This document shows positions 46,524 to 53,346 of a stretch of DNA of 64,000 nucleotides, piece after piece. The DNA is from Chitinophagaceae bacterium (GTDB lineage: Bacteria; Bacteroidota; Bacteroidia; Chitinophagales; Chitinophagaceae). Position 1 is the first letter of the stretch. Each line of letters begins with the position of its first letter. Below the pieces are notes generated by a model. That model made no database searches, was not told the origin of the DNA, and worked only from the letters and a program-made list of their open reading frames with translations. A program made the translations under genes and the position numbers. The DNA lies in contig JAMLHL010000014.1 of the NCBI GenBank assembly GCA_023957125.1, forward strand, positions 54,911 to 118,910. Reading direction: 5' to 3'.

Positions 46524-46975
46524 ATGCCAGCCTGTTTGTTTTTTAGTTCCTGATCATCTATCCTAATGATTCTGATGTAAAGATGCTACGGATTTTTCTT
46601 TAGGGGAACTTAATTCGGCAAACAGGATTTTTGATTCGTTTTTTGGTTGTTTTTAGCCGATAAGTGTTTTTGCTTAGATGCATATAGGGGCTTATCTATT
46701 ATTTTGTGAGCCGCTACCGGGGTTGGTAGGGTTGATATTTGTTTACCAGGCTCTTATGGGTTGAAATTTGTGAGGTGAGATTGCGGGTGGCTTTTGCCCG
46801 GCTGGGGGGTGAAACGACCGGTAACCGGTACCGGTAAAACGGAGTTGGACATATTATTTCCGGGCGGAGATCAGTTTTTAAGCGTTTATAAACGCTTTTA
46901 AGTATTTTTAAGTATTTAATGGTAACGGCAATCGGGGAGTTAGCGGCAAGCCATCCACAAACATCGTCCTCCAAA
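46524..46975. other. Non-coding stretch holding a cassette-like leader
   Basis: No gene is seen. The second half holds ACCGGTAACCGGTACCGGT (from about 46819), then the iteron leader and GTTAGCGG boundary listed separately. Confidence 0.5.
46873..46946 (+). repeat. Iteron leader and GTTAGCGG boundary, copy 1
   Basis: Repeated phrases TTTAAGCGTTTA, TTTTAAGTATTT and TTTAAGTATTTAA at about 10-11 base spacing are followed by GGTAACGGCAATCGGGGA and GTTAGCGG (46939-46946), 29 bases before the OLD gene. The whole block reappears in inverse orientation at 62291-62364. The 26 bases nearest the boundary differ at about five positions between the copies. Confidence 0.75.
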
Positions 46976-48634
46976 ATGAAAATAAAGAAAATTTACATTG
47001 AAGGTTTTAGGTCAATTAAAGAACCTCTTATAATTAGTTTTGAAAACGTAAATGCATTAATTGGACCTAATAATTCAGGCAAAAGCAATATTCTTTTGGC
47101 TTTACATTCTGTACTAGGTAAAAATTGGGTAACTAAAAATACATTCAGTGAGCAAGACGTATTTAAAGAGCTGTATGACCAAGACATCACAATAGATATT
47201 ATTTTTGAAGAGCCATACATTTATGAACAATTTAAAGGATTTCCAGTAGAAATTCCAAGGATTCAATTTCTATTTACACGATATAAAATCGGAGAAAGTA
47301 AAGGGCAAAGACGATTGGAAAAAAACTGTTTACAACTAAACAGCAAACCAGTTTTTGGATTTGCAAAAAGACCTGCCAAAGGTGAATCCCCGAAGCTTGT
47401 GCCAATTGCTTCAATTCCACAGGATTTGCAAGAGAATTTACCTGTAATTTATATTTCATCGTCAAGAAATCTCAAATATCAGCTTCCAAGAAGTCAAAAC
47501 TCTCTTTTAGGTATATTGATGGAAGATATTAACAAAGACTTTGAAGACGAAAACAATAAAATCCTAGTATATCAAGGAACTGAGTTAGAGAAAGAAATTT
47601 CAAGAATAGAAAGATTTAAAGATTGTATTTCAGAAGCAATTAGAGCATTACGAACAGAGGAATTTGAAAGCCTAGAAAAATCAATTAAAACCAATGCCCT
47701 ACAACAACTTGGTTTTGATCCTGAAACCGAAGCAGACAAATTAGACTTATTTTTCAATCCACTAACATCATTAGAGTTTTATAAATCATTAGAATTATTC
47801 ATTAATGAGTATGATTATAGTATTAACGCAACAGAGTTGGGTTCGGGTTTTCAAAATGCTATTGTTTTAGCAATCTTAAAATCATTTGAAGAAAGAAGAA
47901 GGAATGGGGCACTTTTTCTAATTGAGGAACCTGAAATGTATTTACATCCTCAAATGCAACGTTCACTCTATAAAACAATCAGAAAAATAGGAGAAACTAA
48001 TCAGGTTATATATGTTACACATTCGCCAAACTTTGTAACAATTCCACATTTTAATGAAATTGCAATTGTCTCTAAAAATGAAAATGGAACAAAAATTAAA
48101 AAATCAACATTAAGTTTTACTAATGAGTTAAAGAATAAATATAAAAAAGAACTAAATCCAGCAAGAAGCGAAATGTTCTTCGCTAAAAAGCTATTAATTG
48201 TAGAAGGTGATACTGAAAAACTTGCTTTCCCAGAGTTTGCTACGAGAATGGGTTTAGACTTTGATAAAGTTGGAGGAACAATTGTAGAAGTTGGAGGCAA
48301 AAGAAATATTATAGATTTTCTCGAACTTGCTTTATCTTTTGACATTCCAGTTGCAATTGCTTATGATACCGACAGTTCAGATTTTTCAGGAAAAAAGGAT
48401 GAAGAAATAGAATATAATGAACAACTTAACAATTATGCAGAAAAAGGAGTTTTGGTATTTTCTTTTGAGAAAAACTATGAAAATGAATTGAAAGATTTTT
48501 ACGGAGAACCGCTGTATATCGAATACTGTCAAAGATTTGGAAGAAATAAGACTCAAAGAGCAAAACTAATGGCTCAAGACAATGAAATTAAAATTCCAGA
48601 TTTTGTAAAACCAATTATTGAATGGCTTGGTTAA
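46976..48634 (+). CDS. OLD-family ATPase/TOPRIM nuclease
   Basis: Probable class 1 OLD (overcoming lysogenization defect) protein of 552 residues, using the ATG at 46976, where the family motif MKIKKIYIEGFRSIKEP begins. N-terminal ABC-type ATPase: Walker A IGPNNSGKSN, signature region ELGSGFQNAIVLAIL, Walker B FLIEEPEMYLHPQ and H-loop YVTHSPNF. C-terminal TOPRIM: LLIVEGDTEKLAFPEF and IAYDTDSSDF. OLD proteins are nucleases used against phages; Gabija GajA is a relative, but no GajB-like helicase gene is adjacent, so this would act alone. The gene is very AT-rich compared with fusA and bordered by GTTAGCGGC/GCCGCTAAC inverted repeats, signs of transfer. Confidence 0.9.
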   Translation: MKIKKIYIEGFRSIKEPLIISFENVNALIGPNNSGKSNILLALHSVLGKNWVTKNTFSEQDVFKELYDQDITIDIIFEEPYIYEQFKGFPVEIPRIQFLFTRYKIGESKGQRRLEKNCLQLNSKPVFGFAKRPAKGESPKLVPIASIPQDLQENLPVIYISSSRNLKYQLPRSQNSLLGILMEDINKDFEDENNKILVYQGTELEKEISRIERFKDCISEAIRALRTEEFESLEKSIKTNALQQLGFDPETEADKLDLFFNPLTSLEFYKSLELFINEYDYSINATELGSGFQNAIVLAILKSFEERRRNGALFLIEEPEMYLHPQMQRSLYKTIRKIGETNQVIYVTHSPNFVTIPHFNEIAIVSKNENGTKIKKSTLSFTNELKNKYKKELNPARSEMFFAKKLLIVEGDTEKLAFPEFATRMGLDFDKVGGTIVEVGGKRNIIDFLELALSFDIPVAIAYDTDSSDFSGKKDEEIEYNEQLNNYAEKGVLVFSFEKNYENELKDFYGEPLYIEYCQRFGRNKTQRAKLMAQDNEIKIPDFVKPIIEWLG

Positions 48635-48647
48635 ACAAATTGGCCAG

Positions 48648-48674
48648 CCGCTAACATGGTATTGCCAAAAGCGG
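48648..48674 (+). repeat. Hairpin-capable cassette boundary, site A
   Basis: The site begins CCGCTAACATGG, continues TATTGCCAAAA and ends GCGG. Its outer arms CCGCT/AGCGG and inner TGG/CCA can pair. It starts 13 bases after the OLD stop codon. The reverse complement of 61534-61561 is nearly the same, with 24 of 27 aligned bases equal by eye. Confidence 0.7.
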
Positions 48675-48909
48675 GGCTGAACGGCTTCGATTGGACATTT
48701 GTGCAAGGTTCAACATTCGTTCTTCGACGTTCAATGTTCAGCTTTAGTTCATACTCTAACAACATATTTTCAAATGGGCATTTGTGCCGGGCTCGACAAT
48801 CAATAAAATCCGCTACTGCTCATACACTTTACCGTAAGCGGTAATGTTTTTTACAGCACTTCGTATTAAACAAGCGACTCAGATAGACAACCTAAAACTG
48901 GTTTGATAT

Positions 48910-48969
48910 GCGGAGAATAATGCTTGCATTCACCGCAATTTTGCGGAGAATAATGCTTATTTTTGCCGC
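48910..48969 (+). promoter_or_regulatory. Duplicated operator upstream of the Fic gene
   Basis: Two 27-base elements (48910-48936 and 48943-48969), 33 bases apart, both begin GCGGAGAATAATGCTT and end CCGC. In the second, AATAA-TGC-TTATT forms a dyad inside GCGG...CCGC. They lie 17 bases before the GTG start, ideal for a repressor, perhaps the winged-helix end of the Fic protein itself. Confidence 0.65.
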
Positions 48970-48986
48970 AACAACTGTTTTAAAAA

Positions 48987-50084
48987 GTGGCTAAATACAT
49001 TTACGAATACAAAAACTGGACAGACTTCACTTGGCGGGAAACCGCCATCAATGCAATATTTGGTGAAGTCCGCAACCTGCAAGGCAAGATTATAGGGCAG
49101 ATGAACACACTTGGTTTTGCCACAAAAGAAGAGGCAACTCTTACGACGCTGACACTTGACGTCATTAAATCATCTGAAATAGAAGGAGAAAAACTCGACT
49201 ATGACCAAGTTCGTTCATCAATTGCAAGAAGACTTGGTATTAATATAGCCGGACTTGTTCCAGCAAATAGAAACGTAGAAGGAGTTGTTGAAATGATGCT
49301 TGATGCAACTCAAAACTATAAAAAGCCATTGACAAATAAACGGCTGTTTGGATGGCATTCTGCTCTTTTTCCGACAGGACACAGCGGAATGCACAAAATA
49401 GAAGTAGGGCGTTATCGAACAGGTGAGATGCAAATTGTTTCAGGTGCGATGGGAAAAGAAAGAGTTCACTATGAAGCGGTTCCTGCAAACAGAGTAAAAG
49501 AAGAAATGGACAGGTTTTTAAAATGGTTCAACGATAATGATAAAATAGACCCAGTTCTAAAATCTGCAATTGCTCATTTCTGGTTTATCATTATCCACCC
49601 TTTTGACGATGGCAATGGAAGAATAGCAAGAGCAATTTCAGATTTAATGCTTGCCCGTGCAGACAGGACAACTGAACGATATTATAGCATGTCAAGCCAA
49701 ATTTTGGTTGAACGAAAACAGTATTACGAGATTTTACAGAAGGTTCAACATAGTAGTGGCGATATTACTGATTGGTTAGACTGGTTTTTGTATTGCCTTA
49801 GAAATTCATTATTGGCAACAGAGACTACTCTGCAAAAAATATTACGAAAAACTGAGTTCTGGAAAATTCACGAAAGCACTGAGTTTAACGAACGACAAAG
49901 ATTAGTGTTAAACAAACTTTTTGACGGATTTGACGGAAAACTGAAATCATCAAAGTGGGCAAAGATTGCCAAATGTTCACCCGACACTGCATTGCGTGAC
50001 ATCAAGGATTTAATTGACAAGGGAATATTACGCCAAGAGCAACAAGGCGGACGAAGCACAAACTACGAACTTGCCAACTTCTGA
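48987..50084 (+). CDS. Fic-family AMP-transferase with DUF4172 domain
   Basis: 365 residues from a GTG start. N-terminal DUF4172 (YIYEYKNWTDFTWRETAINA), an inhibitory helix motif SSEIEG at about 61-66 that fits (S/T)xxxE(G/N) of class II Fic proteins, the catalytic loop HPFDDGNGRIARA at about 204-216, and a C-terminal winged helix (SSKWAKIAKCSPDTALRDIK, DLIDKGILRQEQQGGRSTNY). Fic enzymes attach AMP to target Tyr/Thr/Ser; the inhibitory Glu keeps the enzyme in check. The winged helix suggests DNA binding and self-regulation at the upstream repeats. AT-rich, with a boundary-like site 12 bases after the stop. Confidence 0.93.
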   Translation: MAKYIYEYKNWTDFTWRETAINAIFGEVRNLQGKIIGQMNTLGFATKEEATLTTLTLDVIKSSEIEGEKLDYDQVRSSIARRLGINIAGLVPANRNVEGVVEMMLDATQNYKKPLTNKRLFGWHSALFPTGHSGMHKIEVGRYRTGEMQIVSGAMGKERVHYEAVPANRVKEEMDRFLKWFNDNDKIDPVLKSAIAHFWFIIIHPFDDGNGRIARAISDLMLARADRTTERYYSMSSQILVERKQYYEILQKVQHSSGDITDWLDWFLYCLRNSLLATETTLQKILRKTEFWKIHESTEFNERQRLVLNKLFDGFDGKLKSSKWAKIAKCSPDTALRDIKDLIDKGILRQEQQGGRSTNYELANF

Positions 50085-50095
50085 AAGTAACACTA

Positions 50096-50126
50096 CCGCC
50101 AACAGGGCGGTTTGGCAATATGGCGG
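50096..50126 (+). repeat. Hairpin-capable cassette boundary, site C (variant)
   Basis: CCGCCAACAGGGCGGTTTGG followed by CAATATGGCGG. It shares AACAgGG, TTGGCAATA and the closing GGCGG with sites A and B, but in a partly different arrangement, and can form more than one hairpin. It starts 12 bases after the Fic stop codon. 50127-50360 shows no gene. Confidence 0.55.
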
Positions 50127-50360
50127 GACGACGAATATATTCTCAGCTTTTTGTTTGCTATCCAGCTTCAGTTTCGGCAGACGAATAATGCCGAGCAACA
50201 GAATAAACAATGGGCTTTTGTATCTTTAATCAGCAGCGGCACCCGGCAGACGTAACACAGAATACCGCCACATCGCCAATGCTTCAACGTTGCACGCCAT
50301 TTTTGTGCGACACCCTAAAATTACTAAGATTTTTGGCATTCGGGGACAAAGGCTTTATAT

Positions 50361-51275
50361 TTGTACAAACAGGACACTATTATGGAGATAAGAACAGATT
50401 TATTTTTAGGCGACAGCAAAACGATGCTCAAAAAACTTCCCGACAACTCTGTTGACCTCATTGTGACATCTCCCCCATACGCAGACCAGCGTAAAGGAAC
50501 TTATGGAGGCATTCATCCTGACAAATACGTTGAATGGTTTCTTCCAATAACAAAAGAACTCCTCCGGGTTTTAAAACCAACCGGAACTTTTATATTAAAC
50601 ATAAAGGAAAAGGTTGTTGAAGGCGAACGCAGCACTTATGTAATGGAATTAATTCTTGAAATGCGTAAGCAAGGTTGGTTATGGACAGAGGAGTTTATTT
50701 GGCACAAAAAGAATTGCTATCCTGGCAAATGGCCAAATCGTTTTCGTGACGCATGGGAAAGACTTCTGCAATTTAACAAGGATAAGAAGTTTAACATGTA
50801 TCAGGAAGAAGTAATGGTTCCAATGGGTGATTGGGCCAAGTCAAGACTTAAGAATTTAAGCGACACAGATAAAATAAGAGATAATTCAAAAGTTGGCAGC
50901 GGTTTCGGTAAAAACATTTCAAACTGGTTGACAAGGGACAAAGCATTTCCAACAAATGTTTTGCATTTAGCGACAGAGTGTGGCAACAAAAATCATAGTG
51001 CCGCTTTTCCTGAAGAACTTCCTGAATGGTTTATGAAGCTGTTTACAAAAGAAAAGGACACGGTACTTGACCCTTTCATGGGTTCTGGAACAACCATTTT
51101 AGTTGCCAACAGAATGAAGGAGATTTTTAATTATGGCGTTCCCCGCCTTTCCTCACACAAGGCTATGCACAGGCGGGTCGGGCTATTCGCTACAAGTCCG
51201 GCACAAAGCCAACACACAAATTCCTTCACCGGGCTTTTCGCTTCTATCCCTAACGCAGCCATACAAGCTGCATAA
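50361..51275 (+). CDS. DNA methyltransferase with truncated C-terminus
   Basis: Site-specific N4-cytosine or N6-adenine methyltransferase; 304 codons, possibly starting at the second Met (MEIRTDLFLGDS). The catalytic motif TSPPYADQR is at about 36-44 and the AdoMet motif DPFMGSGTTILVANRMK at about 237-253. In relatives the chain continues with a GIEI-type strand and a last helix; here the frame runs after MKEIF into a repeat element (from about 51134), so the last roughly 50 codons are repeat-derived. Activity is uncertain. It precedes two nuclease genes and was probably the modification half of a PmeII-like system. Confidence 0.85.
   Translation: MYKQDTIMEIRTDLFLGDSKTMLKKLPDNSVDLIVTSPPYADQRKGTYGGIHPDKYVEWFLPITKELLRVLKPTGTFILNIKEKVVEGERSTYVMELILEMRKQGWLWTEEFIWHKKNCYPGKWPNRFRDAWERLLQFNKDKKFNMYQEEVMVPMGDWAKSRLKNLSDTDKIRDNSKVGSGFGKNISNWLTRDKAFPTNVLHLATECGNKNHSAAFPEELPEWFMKLFTKEKDTVLDPFMGSGTTILVANRMKEIFNYGVPRLSSHKAMHRRVGLFATSPAQSQHTNSFTGLFASIPNAAIQAA
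51134..51262 (-). repeat. REP-like element, copy 1
   Basis: Read on the minus strand: GGGATAGAAGCGAAAAGCCC, then after about 35 bases GTGCCGGACTTGTAGCGAAT and AGCCCGAC. The same order with few changes occurs at 62535-62620 on the plus strand, next to a RAYT transposase remnant. The AGCGaAtAGCCC half is repeated inside each copy. It lies across the end of the methyltransferase frame. Confidence 0.75.
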
Positions 51276-51295
51276 CATCAGCAAATGATTTTCTT

Positions 51296-52225
51296 ATGAG
51301 CTATGAAGGAAAAATGCTTGAAGATTTTGTAATGCCAACACGAAAAGAAGTTGAACAAGCATTGCTTAAAACATTATTCAAGCATAATGGAGTAATAAAA
51401 GAGTTTGCCACTGGTGAAGAAATTGTGAATGAAATTGCTGATGAGTTTAGTTTGAATAAAGCCCAACGAACCGTTGTACTTGAAAGAGTTTATCGTAAGG
51501 AGAATAGAATTGTGAAAACTCCTCTTTGGCATCGCTTGCTTTATCGTGCTGCTGACTCATTAGCTAAAGAAAAGTTAGTATCAAAACCAACATCAACTGT
51601 TCTTCTTACAAATAAAAAAGAATGGATGCTAACTGAAAATGGTTTTGATGAAGCTCTTAGACTTTTGAATATTCCTAAATCTCAAAAAGAGCATTTACAG
51701 ACAAAATCTTATGAAGTTCAAAAAATTGTAAAAAAACTTATTGAAACACCACGACCAGAAAACTATAACCCATTTTACAATGAAAAAAGGGTTGCAAAGG
51801 TTACAAGAGAATCAGCAATTAGGATAAGAGGGTTTCGCCAAGCAGTTATTGAAGCTTATGATTACAAGTGCGCCTTTTGTGGAATGAAATTAAATTCTCT
51901 AAGGGATTTAAGTTGGGAAGTAGAAGCCGCACACATAGTTCCTCATAGCGAAAAAGGAAAAGATGATATTTTAAATGGGTTGTCTTTATGCCATTTGCAT
52001 CATTGGGCTTTTGATGCTGGTTGGTTTGCGATAGAAAATAATTTTACAATTCAGGTTTCATCAAAAGTTAATTCATTACATACTGATTTTGGAAGAATGG
52101 GAGATTATGATTTCATCAGAATATTTTCCAATAAAAATTATAAAATGTTTCTCCCCAAGAAAAAAGAAATTTATCCTCATCAAAAAGCAATCAGTTGGCA
52201 TCGTGAAAATAAATTTCATCATTAA
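51296..52225 (+). CDS. HNH endonuclease
   Basis: 309 residues. The N-terminal two thirds contain winged-helix-like segments of the Mrr N-terminal kind (ADEFSLNKAQRTVVLERVYR, RIVKTPLWHRLLYRAADSLA). The C-terminal HNH nuclease has a zinc-knuckle Cys pair in YKCAFCGMKL (about 190) and the core VEAAHIVPHSEKGKDDILNG with LCHLHHWAFDAGWFAI, i.e. HNH residues all present. Likely a restriction or defence nuclease. It stands between the truncated methyltransferase and the PmeII-like gene, with a small gene 12 bases after it. Confidence 0.88.
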   Translation: MSYEGKMLEDFVMPTRKEVEQALLKTLFKHNGVIKEFATGEEIVNEIADEFSLNKAQRTVVLERVYRKENRIVKTPLWHRLLYRAADSLAKEKLVSKPTSTVLLTNKKEWMLTENGFDEALRLLNIPKSQKEHLQTKSYEVQKIVKKLIETPRPENYNPFYNEKRVAKVTRESAIRIRGFRQAVIEAYDYKCAFCGMKLNSLRDLSWEVEAAHIVPHSEKGKDDILNGLSLCHLHHWAFDAGWFAIENNFTIQVSSKVNSLHTDFGRMGDYDFIRIFSNKNYKMFLPKKKEIYPHQKAISWHRENKFHH

Positions 52226-52237
52226 ACCATTTTAAAA

Positions 52238-52423
52238 ATGCAAAGTAAAATAATTTATTCGCTAAATGAAGATGACATTCAAACTGTAGCACTTCAAGAA
52301 GTAGAAAGAAACTTATCTTCTCAAGAAATTGAAAAAATAAAAACCTTGATTGCAGAAAAGATAAACTGGTACGATGCAATTGCTGATGCAATTAATGAAA
52401 AAATCAACACGGTTTCTGTTTAG
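52238..52423 (+). CDS. Small protein downstream of the HNH nuclease
   Basis: 61 residues, MQSKIIYSLNEDDIQTVALQ... with a helical, Glu/Lys-rich middle and ending WYDAIADAINEKINTVSV. No signal peptide or membrane helix. Similar short proteins with a WYDAIxxAI end are familiar from Bacteroidota but have no known function. Being 12 bases after the nuclease in the same direction, it could be a regulator or inhibitor of it; this is position-based inference. Confidence 0.6.
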   Translation: MQSKIIYSLNEDDIQTVALQEVERNLSSQEIEKIKTLIAEKINWYDAIADAINEKINTVSV

Positions 52424-52519
52424 GCAATTTATTATGTCGAATAGCGAACAGAACGTGTAAGAGTGCGACGCAACAGAAGTTGATAGTAGAAATGCAGCCC
52501 AATACATAAAAATCTAAAA

Positions 52520-53191
52520 GATGTTACGCAGTACGTTGAAGAAAACATCAGGACCTTTCACCAAAAAAGAATTGCCGGACTGAATGACTTGAAGCTGAGA
52601 AAAGTTTTGGGAAAGAAAAATCCTTACCTTTTCAAAGCAAAATATATTCTGACAGCACAGGATATTATAAAGAGTTTGACCGATGCATTTATTTCATCGC
52701 AGGAAGAAACAATTTTCGGTGATTGGCTTGAAGGTCTTGCTATTTTTATTAACGACAAAGTATATGACGGTCGCAAGTCAGGCATTCCTGGCATTGACTT
52801 AGAGTTTGACAAAGATGGCGTTCGGTACATTGTAACAATGAAATCTGGCCCTAATTGGGGCAATAGCTCACAAATCGGAAAAATGCGGGCAGACTTCAAG
52901 ACTGCACAAAAGACACTTCGTACAAGCAATTCACAACTCAACATAACAGCTGTAAACGGTTGCTGCTACGGCAGGGACAACAATTCAGACAAAGGCGACT
53001 ATTTTAAATATTGCGGTCAAAAGTTTTGGGAGTTTGTTTCGGGTGACGCAGACCTTTATACAAAAATCATAGAGCCATTAGGACATCAAGCTAAAGAACG
53101 GAATGACGACTTCATTCAATCCTATTCGCAAATGATAAACAAATTCACAAAAGAATTTGCGGACACTTTTGGATGGACAATGGTTCAATAG
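52520..53191 (+). CDS. PmeII-like type II restriction endonuclease, start codon lost
   Basis: Type II restriction nuclease related to PmeII. The frame reads DVTQYVEENIRTFHQKRIAG from 52520, the expected N-terminus of the family, but upstream to the in-frame TAG at 52487 there is no ATG, GTG or TTG. The first possible start is TTG at 52589, which removes about 23 family residues and gives 200 residues. The core is intact: GDWLEGLAIFINDKVYDGRK, GIPGIDLEFDKDGVRYIVTM and KSGPNWGNSSQIGKM, a PD-(D/E)xK-like site (GIDLEF...MKSG). The gene is probably N-terminally damaged and may be inactive. Confidence 0.75.
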   Translation, partial: DVTQYVEENIRTFHQKRIAGLNDLKLRKVLGKKNPYLFKAKYILTAQDIIKSLTDAFISSQEETIFGDWLEGLAIFINDKVYDGRKSGIPGIDLEFDKDGVRYIVTMKSGPNWGNSSQIGKMRADFKTAQKTLRTSNSQLNITAVNGCCYGRDNNSDKGDYFKYCGQKFWEFVSGDADLYTKIIEPLGHQAKERNDDFIQSYSQMINKFTKEFADTFGWTMVQ

Positions 53192-53346
53192 ATTGGGATA
53201 AACTTGTACGTTTTAATTCAGCGACCATAGCTCCATAAAGTAAAACGGCATCCAGGCAGTTGTGGATGTAAAAAAACCAAATCATTCTTTACCCACACCC
53301 GAGTGACGCCTGTCGGAACGGGATGCATTACAGGATGGTTTAATTA

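Larger units (their letters stand above)
48635..48986. other. Non-coding stretch before the Fic gene
   Basis: 352 bases with site A, several short dyads around TTCAACATTCG/CGACGTTCAATGTTC (48708-48740), and the duplicated operator just before the Fic gene. No gene is supported. Confidence 0.5.

Noticed and set aside
48648..48674. Classical integron attC site
   Set aside because: The core CCGCTAAC/GTTAGCGG does not satisfy RYYYAAC/GTTRRRY, and no integrase gene is in the window; kept only as integron-like.
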